The notes beneath the pieces were generated by a model. The model ran no database searches. It was not told the origin of the DNA and saw only the letters and a program-made list of their open reading frames with translations. From Nannochloris sp. 'desiccata' (taxonomy: Eukaryota > Chlorophyta > Trebouxiophyceae > Chlorellales > Chlorellaceae): 64,000 bases of DNA. A program made the position numbers and the translations under genes. Numbering within the stretch: the stretch's first letter is position 1; the number at the start of each line of letters is the position of its first letter. Shown here piece after piece: positions 14,435 through 24,948 of this stretch. The DNA lies in NCBI GenBank assembly GCA_019044685.2, contig JAGTXX020000015.1, positions 62,001 to 126,000 on the forward strand, given 5' to 3'.

Positions 14435-14684
14435 TGTCCTGCCTCCACTAAGTTTTTGAATAAGATGCTTAGAGGCCAGCAATTAGTTTGAGCACACTTT
14501 GGGCGTTGAAAAAGTCTGTGTTGAAGAAAGGCTGGAGGTAAACCTATATCTGCGTATAAGCCTTTCTTAGACTAACGATCTTAGACTAAACTAAATTCAT
14601 AAAGATACTGATCCATTGCATCGGTGATCAGCGCCACTGCTTCCTTGTTCCCCATATTACTACTGCATTCGTCTCCATTTTAGC
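14435..14684. promoter_or_regulatory. shared divergent promoter region (helicase / secE)
   Basis: The 250 bp separate the two start codons and must hold both promoters and 5' UTRs. A near-repeat CTTAGACTAA occurs twice (about 14566 and 14580). No TATA box can be assigned with confidence. Confidence 0.4.
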
Positions 14685-15366
14685 ATGAACGTCAGGCCAG
14701 CTTCATTGTCTTCCCAATGCACCATTAATAGCACGAATTTTACCAGTATGATGAAACTTGCATTTAGAGCGCTCAGGCCAGCAGCTGTACCTTCAAGCAG
14801 ACAGACATCACATGTCTGCCGTGCCGGGAAAAAACAGGGAGCCAAGAAAGCAGCAAAAGTTCAAGTGCCCAACAACCCTCCCCCGAAAGAAAATGCAGCT
14901 GTTACCCCTGAACAAATTCCTACGGAAGACCCCGTTGTTAGCGTTGAAAAAGAAGAAGCACAAGCGGTCGAAGAAATAGTTCAAGCACAGGCGGAGGTGC
15001 AGCAGACAATGACAACAGAGGAGATTGCGGCACAAATGGCACAGCTTCGAGCTGCTTCCAAAGAGAATAAACAGAAAGAAGGCATGATACAGGTATGTTA
15101 TAGTTTTTGGAGTGGTTTTTTTTATAACTTTTGTTTATTTCAAAAGCTACTTCTTTTGTGATATTTAAGCACCTAAAGCAACTTCTCTTCTTTGTTTCCT
15201 ACAGGGTGTATTGGAAGAAGTGAAGCTGATCAGTTGGCCAACACCAAAATCAGCACTTTTCAACACATTTTTAGTCATTGTTATTGTAGCAGGCACATCA
15301 GCAGTGCTTTTTGGAGTCAATACACTGCTGGCAGAAGCCAGTCGAGTCGTATATTCTAAATTTTAA
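14685..15366 (+). CDS. secE: Plastid preprotein translocase subunit SecE
   Basis: Exons 14685..15092 and 15205..15366 (112-nt intron, phase 0) encode 189 aa. The C-terminal exon is a complete minimal SecE: the amphipathic EEVKLISWPTPKSALFNT helix with the invariant Trp-Pro, followed by one membrane span (FLVIVIVAGTSAVLFGVNTLL). Upstream are a basic, Ser/Ala-rich leader (RALRPAAVPSSRQTSHVCRAGKK), probably a plastid transit peptide, and an acidic Glu/Gln-rich linker. A second in-frame ATG pair at about 14748 (MMKLAF) could be the true start, and the leader looks more natural from there. SecE stabilises SecY in the thylakoid or inner-envelope translocon. A nuclear plastid-type SecE is the clearest single sign that this organism has a plastid. 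Confidence 0.82.
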
Positions 15367-15997
15367 AAAGCCAATTTTCCTTTTATTATTCCTAGTTTTT
15401 TGCTTGTTGAAAGCCGATGGCGAGTATGTTCAGATGTAAAATACTGTATTGCAATACAATATTAGAGCCAAGTTGAGATTTAACTGATTGACTGGTTACA
15501 GTTTTTAGTCTCCTACAATATAACACTCACTTGGCACTGCAAGGCGAGTCGGATAAACCCCCCAGAGTACAGGGCATACGATAAGAAACAAGAAATGCAA
15601 GGAAGCAACGTATATTGTCTAATGTTATGTAACACTTCGAAAGGGAATAAAGTTGGAAGCGCAGCTGGTAAGGAGGTAGGTAGGGGCAGACACTTGCGTC
15701 GATGGTATCTGATGATTCATTTTAAGATTCAATCAATCAATTGCAAGCTGATTTGAAGACTGTTGTTGTCCCGCCTTTTAGCTCCCCTAGGCCGAGGGCC
15801 AATGGTAAAAAAATCTAAACTTGTTTATCGGAACACAATTGCGAGGCTAAAACCTACAAGGAAGTGTATTAAAGTATCAAGGTAGTCATCCGTGACAATT
15901 ATTGTCATTGGATGAGCTAACCAATTCACGCGTTCAATAAAAGAGATTTATCTTTGCTCCTTGGATATAAATAGATGCCCAAAAATTCAACAAGCCA
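15367..15997. other. intergenic spacer
   Basis: 631 bp between two + genes. It holds the secE 3' UTR and the promoter of the sterol-transfer gene. I looked for snoRNA boxes and tRNA B-boxes; a CTGATGA and a CTGA lie about 45 nt apart (15705-15755), too close for a standard C/D snoRNA. Nothing else is seen. Confidence 0.4.
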
Positions 15998-18986
15998 ATG
16001 ACGGAAGAAGGCACAGCAGAGACTCCTGCTTGGGACACGGAGGACGTCAATTATAAAGATGTGCCTTCTTGCATCGTTCAAAGTCCCCAAACCCAGGCCT
16101 CTATACCTGGCCAAGGATCTGATCAAGAAAATCAAATTCCTACAGAACACAGCTCTGCAATGAGCGCGGCTCGAGGGACATCAAGGTAAGACTGGCGGGC
16201 TGGTCAATTTGCAACTATTAATTTCTCGGCCGACTCAGTTGCTGTCTATTTGCAGTTGCTCTTTCCCTAATATGTTCTCAATCTCAGCCCTGAACCATTA
16301 CCCTCTATCTTCTATATACAGTAGAATTCAGTTCCCGGTACCAAGCCCAGGTCAGAGCGTTCAATCCGGCACAGGCGGCACCACTCCGTTAGGAACAGGC
16401 ATTACCCGTGGTACAGCGGCTGCAACTCTGTCAGCACCAGCAGCAGGAGGAGGAATAGCATCCCCTTCAGAAGACGTGAACTCTCCAACACTCCTCTCCT
16501 CTAGACCTGCAGATTCCAATGCAGTCAGCCAGAAAACCTGGGTACGTCGTGTTCAAGCTCGCACAGATGAGGTCCGACGTCTTTTCGGCTTGAACACCAC
16601 TGAGCCATTGTTAGACGATTTCATGTGTGCACTGCGTAAAAAAGTACTATTACAAGGCAGATTGTTCGTATTTGAACGTCATTTCTGCTTTTATTCATCT
16701 TTATTCGGCTACCACAAAGCAAAAGTGATTCCTCTTGATGCTATAGTTGACATCTCTAAAAAGAAAAATGTTGGCTTTCCAAATTCAATTCAAGTAATTT
16801 GGAATGCTGGTGGCACTGCTGGGGTGAAGAAAGAGTTTTTCACTTCATTTTTGAGTAGAGAAGATGCGTATAGACTGATGCTGGGTCTCTGGGCAAGATG
16901 TAGCGAACGTGGACGCGAAAGAGCTGCTCTAGAGCTGGCACCAACAAGTGACACCTCGGACGGTGATGGTGACCATCGTGTGAGCGTTGATCACCTTGAA
17001 GAAGGAGGACATCATTCTACTAGAAACTTAAGTAAGCGCTGGTCTAAATGGGGTAAAAGTATAACCCACGCTGATGATGGTGGTGGTCCCACGAAGACGA
17101 TTACTACTGCTGCTGCAACTTCTTCTACAGCACGGCATAAACGACGAGATGGCGGCGGTGGCAGGAGCCCGGGAGAAGCGAGTGATGATCAAGATGACGG
17201 GACTTTGACCCCTCCTCAGGGTATTGTCTCCGGCCTCTCACAAGGTACCGCTGGTCCTGATGACCCGTTCCCTTGGATGGAGAGATCGATGTCTCCGATA
17301 CCACTGCCAGCAGAAGCACACACCGCCCTGTCAGACAACGACGATGGCCACGAGTATGAACATCAAACTTCACTTGCCCGCGCTCCTATTGTCCCTGGCA
17401 ATACTACGACCACCTCAATCGTACGGGAATTTGAAGATGGACCGACCTGTGATGATGCATCTGTCGTTGAAGAATTCAAAACCGCAACTGAACCTGCGCC
17501 ACCACCTCCAGATAACATGCAACGTGTGCTTGTCTGCTCCTTACCGACTACTCCCTTAGGCTTTTATAGGGCGTTTTTATGTCCCAGTTCTGACTTTTTC
17601 GTGGCTTTCCATGAAAGTCAAGGCCACAATAGCATCGAAATCTCCTCGTGGCAACGGCATTATAAAGTAGGCCCTGTTCGAGACCTTCGGTTTATTACTC
17701 CACTAAAAGGATGGCGTATCGGTCCACCACAAGCCCTCTGCCATCAAACTCAGCGCTTTAGAGTGCATTCTGGTCAACATTTATTATTTGAAACGTCACA
17801 GGTCATGAGTGATATACCTTATGGAGATCATTTTAGAGTGGATCAACGCTGGGATGTAACTCCCGGACCGGAATCTGGAAGCTGCACACTCAGCGTGCAT
17901 ATTGCGGTACCGTTTACAAAATCTACCATGTGGAAGAAAGTCATTGAAAAATCCGTGACAGAATCTACGTTGGAAGCATTTCGAATGTTTAAGGAGTTGG
18001 CGAATAGGAAATTAGAAACCTTTAAGGAAATGCATCCAGGTAGCAATAGTCTCGGTGGGAGTGGCGGAATTCCGGGAGAGGATGTTGTGGCAGGAAATGT
18101 TGGTGCGAGTAGTCCTGTGGCAACTACACCTTTGTTTGCTGGCTCATCTCATCACCGTAAAATGCCTTCCAGGGCTACGAGCCCTGAAGAAGCATTGCCT
18201 ACTACAAACGAAGAGTGGGAAGCTCTCATGAGACAGGTAGAACCACAATGGAGAGGTGGATTGAGAGCTCTAAGAAGGATGCAAGTAGCATCTTCTCAAC
18301 AAGGAGGCGGCGGCGGTGGTGGTGGTAGTGGGATAGCTGGAACAGCATCACCTCTTCCTGGTGGTCCTCGACATCGTCGTCGTGGATCTCGAGCCTCTCG
18401 TGGAGGGTCTGGAGCGTTTGAATTTCAAAATATCTCTAGAGAGCCCGGGAATGGGGGCGGTAGTAGTGGTAATATTAATAATACCGGTGCTGACGGTGCT
18501 AATAGTGGCGGCAATGATAATACATCCTTCCCTTCATCCCCTCGTTTGCCTTGCGTGCTTGAATCCCGTGCCATGCTAGGAGATGATGCTCCTCTGACAG
18601 CAAAGGCGGCAGCAATTTCACAATGTATGTGGAAAAGAACGATGGATTTTGCGAGGAAGAAAGGTCCCGTACTCCTGCTGTGCCTGCTGTGCTTTACCAT
18701 CGTCTGCCTACAACTGTGTCTCCTTGCTATCCAGCTGGGCTATGATCCTCTCAACGGATTGATTGGTAGAAGAGCTTCAGCTGGCAGGCCATCAACATCA
18801 ACATCTCTGTTCGGTTCTGAGGGAGCGACGCCTGAAATAATCGTCAAGGAGGTCGCTTCTCTCACGACAGAGCTGCGATTTTTGCAAAAGGAGGCACAAA
18901 CGTGGGCTAATCAAGCAACCAGTGCTGTGCGTGCTGCGTCAGGTCTTGCTGATAGAATCAAACGCCTCCAAGCGGCATTGAAATGA
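15998..18986 (+). CDS. GRAM-VASt domain sterol-transfer protein (Lam/GRAMD1/VAD1-like)
   Basis: Exons 15998..16185 and 16322..18986 (136-nt intron, phase 2) encode 950 aa. A GRAM domain at about residues 140-250 shows LLQGRLFVFERHFCFYSSLF, KAKVIPLDAIVDISKKKN and the AYRLMLGLW end helix. A VASt/StART-like domain at about 465-620 begins VLVCSLPTTPLGFYRAFL. It includes RHYKVGPVRDLRF, CHQTQRFRVH, DIPYGDHFRVDQRWDV and the SVTESTLEAFR helix that closes the pocket. One membrane span near residue 845-868 (LLLCLLCFTIVCLQLCLLAI) is followed by a coiled coil. This order (GRAM, VASt, C-terminal anchor) is that of yeast Lam/Ltc, animal Aster and plant VAD1 proteins. These sit in the ER at contacts with the plasma membrane and carry sterols. 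Ser/Gly/His-rich linkers separate the domains. Confidence 0.85.
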
Positions 18987-19399
18987 ATAACAAACTTTAA
19001 AAACACGATAGAGTGTTTGAGTGTGCAGTAGACACAACAAAACTTTATAAAACTTTTGATGAAAAAATATACCAATAAATACCATCAAGCTTACAATATA
19101 TATACAACGTTTCTTTCGCTTTCTTCATGTTTTCTCTGTTTTTCGTCTTTTGTTTGGGCAAAGCGCAATAAAATTTTTACAGAAACCTTTGTGTTGTTTT
19201 AACTCATTGTTAATTTTTTTCTCCTTGTGTCCTCGTTGATATATAAAACTTTCTTTCTCTCCTTTATTTCCTTGTTTATATTTTGTTTTCACATGCTTGG
19301 TACTACAAACACTACTCTGTACCTTGAGCAGATGTCCTTTCTAGAAAGAATCTTTCTTTTTGACTTGCCATCGTGGTTTGACTTGACTTGACTTTTCGT
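18987..19399. other. convergent 3' spacer
   Basis: The 3' UTRs of two convergent genes, strongly T-rich on the + strand from 19085. Tandem GACTT copies lie at about 19379-19394. No other element is seen. Confidence 0.45.
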
Positions 19400-20353
19400 T
19401 TACGCATCTGAATATAACAATGTAATAACATGTTTCAACTCTTCCTCGGTCTTAATTGCCGTCTCTACCAGCGGTATTACCCCTCTAGTTTTATATATGT
19501 CCAATAGAGAGGCGGTAATTCTTTCTGCTGCTTCTACGCTACCAAGGTAGTTTTCAGAGAGAAAGACACCGTTCCAAGGGCGGAATTTCATTTGAGCTAA
19601 TAATTTCTTACTAGGAACAAACACAGAACCATATATTTCAATCTTTTTAGTGTCATTTTCATTGCTAGGAGTTTCTTCTGCGACAACAGCAGCGGCGGTT
19701 TTTTCTAAAAAATCGAGTCCTGCTTCTAAGGCGGCAATATCTGTCCCCATTTGTAGATACACACCAGCTACCCTGCCTGGCTCTGCCATTAACTTGGATT
19801 GTAGTCTATTTTTCTCGATTTCAAGGTCCTCAGGTACAGGCAGATACGGGTTGAAAGCCACACATATTGGGACACCCCTTGCCCCTGCTGGACGGCCTGG
19901 GGCACTTAACTTTTCCAACACAGAGAGGCTATCTAGTCCTTCTCTTTTCCCTGATCCTGATACTAGTAACACGGAACACTGTGCGCTCTTTTCTTTTTGG
20001 TTGTAGGTCTCTAAGGTTTCTAGGAAGGTGGTGAGGCGAGCAAGACTATGGGGCGGTGAGCGCTGGTAATTGAATTTGATTGAATAATGGACACATATAT
20101 CTAGATTTGGCAATTCTTGTCGTAAAATAGAGACATATTCTAATAGATTGTCATCTTTACTTTTGTTGGTGAGGTTGACGCCTCTGAACATATGTTGATG
20201 AGCTCTTAGGAATGGTAGAGTTTTTAATCGAAGATCAGTTGAGCATTTGAAGAATAGTTCCAGTCTCCATGTCGCCATCGTGGTGCATTGACTGACGCAC
20301 ACAAGTGCGGTGGGAAGATATAGAATTCCAATCTGGCTCTGTGAAGAAGGCAT
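19400..20353 (-). CDS. Methylenetetrahydrofolate reductase-like TIM-barrel protein
   Basis: A minus-strand single exon of 317 aa from the first ATG (20353). A second in-frame ATG at 20278 (MATWRLELFF) begins exactly at what looks like strand 1 of the barrel and may be the real start. Matches to the MTHFR/FAD-linked oxidoreductase pattern are spread along the chain. They are a substrate-facing strand (LDICVHYSIK), an ILALRGD-like strand replaced by SVLLVSGSGKREG, then ICVAFNPYLPVPEDLEIEKN, and a late strand VAGVYLQMGTD where MTHFR has the FIITQLF-type segment. The whole enzyme is no longer than a bacterial MTHFR and has no C-terminal regulatory domain. The FAD-contact and catalytic residues are poorly kept, so activity on folate is uncertain; it may be a divergent paralogue. 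Confidence 0.5.
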   Translation of the reverse strand: MPSSQSQIGILYLPTALVCVSQCTTMATWRLELFFKCSTDLRLKTLPFLRAHQHMFRGVNLTNKSKDDNLLEYVSILRQELPNLDICVHYSIKFNYQRSPPHSLARLTTFLETLETYNQKEKSAQCSVLLVSGSGKREGLDSLSVLEKLSAPGRPAGARGVPICVAFNPYLPVPEDLEIEKNRLQSKLMAEPGRVAGVYLQMGTDIAALEAGLDFLEKTAAAVVAEETPSNENDTKKIEIYGSVFVPSKKLLAQMKFRPWNGVFLSENYLGSVEAAERITASLLDIYKTRGVIPLVETAIKTEEELKHVITLLYSDA

Positions 20354-20574
20354 GGGCAATTTGTTTCTCCATCAATCAAAGGACTCCAAGTTGTGGTTCC
20401 CGGCGCCCGCCAGCTCTTGAAAATTTAGCTTGGAGTCAAGGGCTAAAATAGCTAAAAGCCTGAACACCTGACTCTGTTCTTTGATTTCAATATCATTGCT
20501 GGTACAAATGACATACTCAAGTTGATGCAGTGAATTTTCAAGGACAGCAGTTTGATAATTATTAATCAAGTTCA
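20354..20574. promoter_or_regulatory. shared divergent promoter region (MTHFR-like / bL27)
   Basis: 221 bp between the two start codons. It is AT-rich in the half next to the ribosomal protein gene. No defined site was recognised. Confidence 0.35.
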
Positions 20575-21116
20575 ATGGCTCTGCGCAGCACTGCCTCGAG
20601 TGTGCGGCGATGCCTATCGAATTTCGTTGGCGAACTATCCAACATAATAGCAAGAGGAACAGAAGGTGAGAATCTACTTTCATTCCCCAATTTTGCCTTT
20701 TATATCCAAATCAGTCTTCTGATTTTGTTTTTCCCGTCTCGTTTTGTCTTGCTCCAGCTGGCCCTTCCCAAGCGCCATACGCAGCATCTCAGCTCCAACA
20801 GGTTCGATGGGCTTCTAAGAAACAAGGAGGCTCCACACAAAATAATAAAGATTCCAATCCTAAATATCTCGGCATCAAGTTATATGGAGGGCAACGCTGT
20901 GTTGCCGGCAACATTATCGTGCGCCAACGCGGTACAGAATTCCACCCTGGATTACATGTGGGAATGGGGAAAGACCACACGCTATTTTCCCTTGTAGATG
21001 GCCATGTTAAGTTTTTCAAAGACAGGCGGCGGAATCGGCGTTATGTTTCTGTGGAGCCACTGCACACAATTAGTGCTACTGCACCTGCAGCAGCAGAGCA
21101 GCAGGTAGCAATGTAG
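20575..21116 (+). CDS. MRPL27: Organellar ribosomal protein bL27 (probably mitochondrial)
   Basis: Exons 20575..20665 and 20758..21116 (92-nt intron, phase 1) encode 149 aa. The leader is basic and Ser-rich ([15 protein letters not shown]). The mature core begins near [20 protein letters not shown], continues [20 protein letters not shown] and [19 protein letters not shown], and ends with a DGHVKF strand: a complete bL27. A Trp-Ala-Ser/Thr-Lys-Lys start after the leader and the SNPKYLG wording resemble mitochondrial rather than plastid L27, which usually begins AHKKG. The protein sits at the peptidyl-transferase centre of the large subunit. Mitochondrial localisation is inferred from these differences and from the leader. 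Confidence 0.82.
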
Positions 21117-21300
21117 CTTATATGCACTTTCAAATATTCGAATACTACTCCCTTTCTTGTACCTTTTATTTACATGTATGTTTCTGTATATATTTTATCA
21201 ACTTTTCAACAGAGAAACCACAACTGCAACAGAAATGGAATAATAATAATAGCGATAGCAACCTGACAACAATTAATTAAACGAGGAAAAAACAATCATT

Positions 21301-24300
21301 CTAGCTAAAATATCTTCGTAATATCCCTGATTTTGCACCCGGGCTGCCTGGAGGGGTGCCATTAGCTCTGTTGCCTCTTACGTCCCCAACCGCCGTCATC
21401 AATGCCGAGACCACAGCACACTGCACCTGTTTCGCATCTTGTAGTTCTTCTAATGACGCTTTTGACGCCTCCAATGCAGCAATTTCCGCTTGTTCTTTCT
21501 CTTCTTCCGTAGCTATTTCGAGATCTACGCTTGAAATGCGGTGAAACAGCGAATGAAGGCTAGCCATCTGCAGAAGGGCGGAGAGGGAAAAAAAAAAATT
21601 GACGGAGAAGAGAACGAAAACAAATTCCAACGATATCGATTAATTAAAGTATTAAATGCCGATTTTTCACCCACCTTGACATCTATTTCAGCTTGTATTT
21701 TAGCCAACTGCCGATGCAAGGCTTCAGCTGTATCTACAGCATCGATAGAAGCCTCCATTGCAGCTGTTTGACGACGCCCAGCCGCCGCCACCTCGGCAGC
21801 AAGCTCATCTCGTAGTCGATATAATTGCTCTAGTTTCTCAGTATTTGACCCAGGGGATGAGGGGATATAACTGGTGCTAGTATTCCTGGCAGTATCTAAC
21901 GGGGATGTTTTGGAGAGTGCGTCAAAATTGCGCGCAAAAAGGAGCCCTATTTCTTTCTTTCCAAAAAGAGCTCCGCCGTCAGTGACCCGTCTCAAAACTT
22001 TTTTCTTAGTTGATTCTTCTTCCGCACCTTCTTCTCCTACCGTATTTTGGCTAGATATGGCATTCTGGTTTGCTTTTTGACCATATTTTAATGCTTTAAT
22101 TAAGCCAGCGAGCCCACCTATATCAACCGTAGCTCCATTCTCAAAGAGCGAAGAATCATTATTATTATTACCAATATTGTTGCAGAGGTAGCTGCCACGT
22201 AACACTGCCTGGAACTCTTCCGGCAACTGCGCTAGCGCTGATTCCCACTGCAGGGATATATCCTGGCTATCTTTATTGCTAATATCAGTGGGGTCTGCAC
22301 TCGTTGTATCAATAACGCTTCTGCCATGATGAGAAGCTGCGGCAGAAGCTGCAGCAGTTGAAGTTTTCTTCCTTGGTGATGGCTTGGCAGCGATTCGATA
22401 CAGCGCAGCAATCTTAGGGTGACTCAGATCGGGCACAAACGCGGCTAATGAGTGTAAATCAATGCGTTGATGTACGTAATGATGCATGGAACTATGAGAT
22501 CTACGAACAGCACCACCCAAAGTTGCTGCACTACAGGAGCGGCGGAGAAGCAAGAGCGGTGACCCAGTGCGGAAAAGCTGCTGCTGCTGTTGGTGATGGT
22601 GGAGGTCTTTCATGTGGCTCGAAGGCGGGGGAGTCCAGAAATTATTTCTAATAGGATTACTGTTACTCGTAGTAGGAATATGTTGAGGGCCCAGTGGAGA
22701 GAAAGAAAGAGAATGCTGCTTGACAGGACTACTACTCTGGCGTGGAGACGTCGAAGCAGCAGCAGGAGGAGGAGGTGCGGCATCTAGAGTGCTTTTACTA
22801 CTGCTGTATCGTGACAACGGAGACTGAGGCGCGGAAGACAGTGGCGTAGTGTTATAGATACTGTTACCTCGACTGATACTTCTAATAGAACCAGCATCAC
22901 TGATAGAACCACCGGCAAGGGTTGCAGTGGCACTGCGAGCGGCGGCAGCAGCCAACGTTTCTGAGAACGATTGGGACCTACTCAGAGTCGTGTTTGCCAC
23001 CGCAGCTTCATTCATCGCATTTTCAAAATAACTCTGCAATTCCTCATCACAACTAAACATACTTTCCATTGCTTCCAGGACTTCTGGGCGGTACTTATCA
23101 CGCAGCACGCGTAGCGCAGCGTCGTTGACGTGTCCAAACCCGATACACGCTGAGTCAACAAGTCTGCTAGAATCAAAACTCATAGGGCCCAACGCTTGTA
23201 ATAATAAATACGCTTCACTGCTATCATCAGTTTCTAGTAATGCTTGACTATATATGTCGATCAAGGCAAGTGCTGCTCTGAAAAGGACCACTGAGGAACG
23301 CTCAAAAAAGAAAACATCCCAAACACGCAGACAGGTTTCCAAAGGCAAAGAATTCAAAAACGCGACTAAAAACCAGGCAGAAGTCGCGGATGGGATGTCT
23401 ACTTGTAACGTATCTAAATGCTGAGCCACTCGCGGGGCTGAGCCACGCAATAAATGAGCTAAAACTTGTCCGTCTACTTGCGGGGCAATCATTTTCAGAT
23501 CAAAATACCCCGGGAGGCAATCTTCCACCACCACTGCCAAGCACCAAAAGGCATCTTCTTCATTAAATAAGAGCATAAACGTTGCAGCGAGGAAGTTAAG
23601 ACCCTGGCAATAGCCTACTTCAGGGTTACGGATTGAATATGCCCCTAGAATACGACGAAGAGCAGCTCGGCCAGGCGTGTCCATCATAGGATGGTCGGGG
23701 AACGTCCTGTGCAGATCTTTATCTATCTGGGGTAGCCAATCTTCGTAGGTTTCTTCGTGACCCTGGATTGAATTGGTATTTATATTGCTGTATTTATCTT
23801 CTGATATCGATGGGAATGGGGTGGCAGGGCTGGAACTAGTGCTGCTGCTGTTGCTATCGTTGCTGCTGCTGCTGCTGGCAGTGAGCGGTGTCATACAGAA
23901 ACAATCTTCATTTTTTTCATCTGCTGCTGGCATTGTTGTTCTTTCTTCTTTGTCATTGCTTTCGCCACTACCACTATAAGAGGTGTTGCTGTGTATAGGG
24001 GCTGTTGTTACTGTTTGGTAGGAAGCTAGTGCAGCAGCTTTCTTGAACTCAGTTTCTCGATCTAGTGCCGCTTGCACCAACGATAAATATTCACCAGGTT
24101 GATTTTTGGATTTAATATTCAAGAAAATAGACCAAAATTGGGCTCTACGGTTGATTGGGACACCCATTTGAACGAGTGCACGTAGTTGTTGTAGTAATTC
24201 GGCTTCTTCAAGGTCAATACTTGAGATAGTATTTGTATTTGTGTTGGCGTCTGCCTCATTCCCGTTTCCCTCAAACCCAGCCGTGTAGCGGGCCAGCGCC

Positions 24301-24518
24301 AGTTCCATAAGCTGGGCGTCATCTTCCTGTGAAAATTTCTCTACATCAAGATCTCGGAAAGATTGTAGCCATTGGTTCCAACGTTCTCCTCGCTCTGTCT
24401 CTTCTGTTTGCCAGATAGAGGCGAACGAACGGTGGAGATCCTGGTAGAGAGGTGGCACAGAAAAGCCATAGGCGTCTCGTAGTGTATCGCTACAATCATC
24501 CAAGGATGAATACTGCAT
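21301..24518 (-). CDS. TBC domain Rab GTPase-activating protein
   Basis: Minus-strand exons 21675..24518 and 21301..21567 (107-nt intron, phase 0) encode 1036 aa. The TBC domain spans about residues 115-430, split by a Ser/Asn-rich insert at about 170-255. Both catalytic fingers are present: Arg271 in IDKDLHRTFPDHP and Gln305 in VGYCQGLNFLAA. Further TBC motifs are GVPINRRAQFW, EDAFWCLAVVVED and SLPLETCLRVWDVFFFE. The next 400 residues are disordered (Ser, Ala, Pro, Gln/His). The C-terminus has two coiled coils (EKLEQLYRLRDELAAEVAAA and the exon 2 helix). It should switch off a Rab GTPase in membrane traffic; which Rab is unknown. It is divergent from the ISWI gene. Confidence 0.87.
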
Positions 24519-24948
24519 GTGATATCGTATTTAATGGCCTAGAATGAAAGCGAAATCATCTAATTTGGGGAAGTTGTGCTGCCAAGGGGGGCTCAGTGAA
24601 TTCAAAAATTGTTGGCCACATGAGCTTGACTCTCCAAGTTTTGTTTGATTTATTAATATGAAATAGGACTTTCAGGTCGATAGTGAATGGGGTTGTGGTT
24701 TGATCGCCCCAGAATTGCCAGGAAATAGAGGGTCAACGGGTCTCCCTCTCCTTGGTTGTGTTTTCTTCAGTGGTTGGTTTTTTCTACCCAGGAATCCACC
24801 AGCCCTCCCATATCAACAGCTCCGATCTTCATCATTGCATATAATTTAGTAATTCAACAAATTGTAGAGCTGCAAGAGCCTGCTGGGAGGGCTGCGTGCA
24901 CTAAATAAGAATTTAAACTAGGAACTGTTTAAAAAGCCAGGAACGATC
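24519..24948. promoter_or_regulatory. shared divergent promoter region (TBC / ISWI)
   Basis: 430 bp between start codons. It contains AGCCCTCCC at about 24803 and its complement GGGAGGGCT at about 24886, so the two form an inverted pair about 80 bp apart. The same word appears in other spacers (around 36360 and 38050-38080). Function is unknown. Confidence 0.4.

Noticed and set aside
15705..15755. CTGATGA and CTGA pair as a C/D snoRNA
   Set aside because: Only about 45 nt apart, C box lacks the leading purine, no closing stem.
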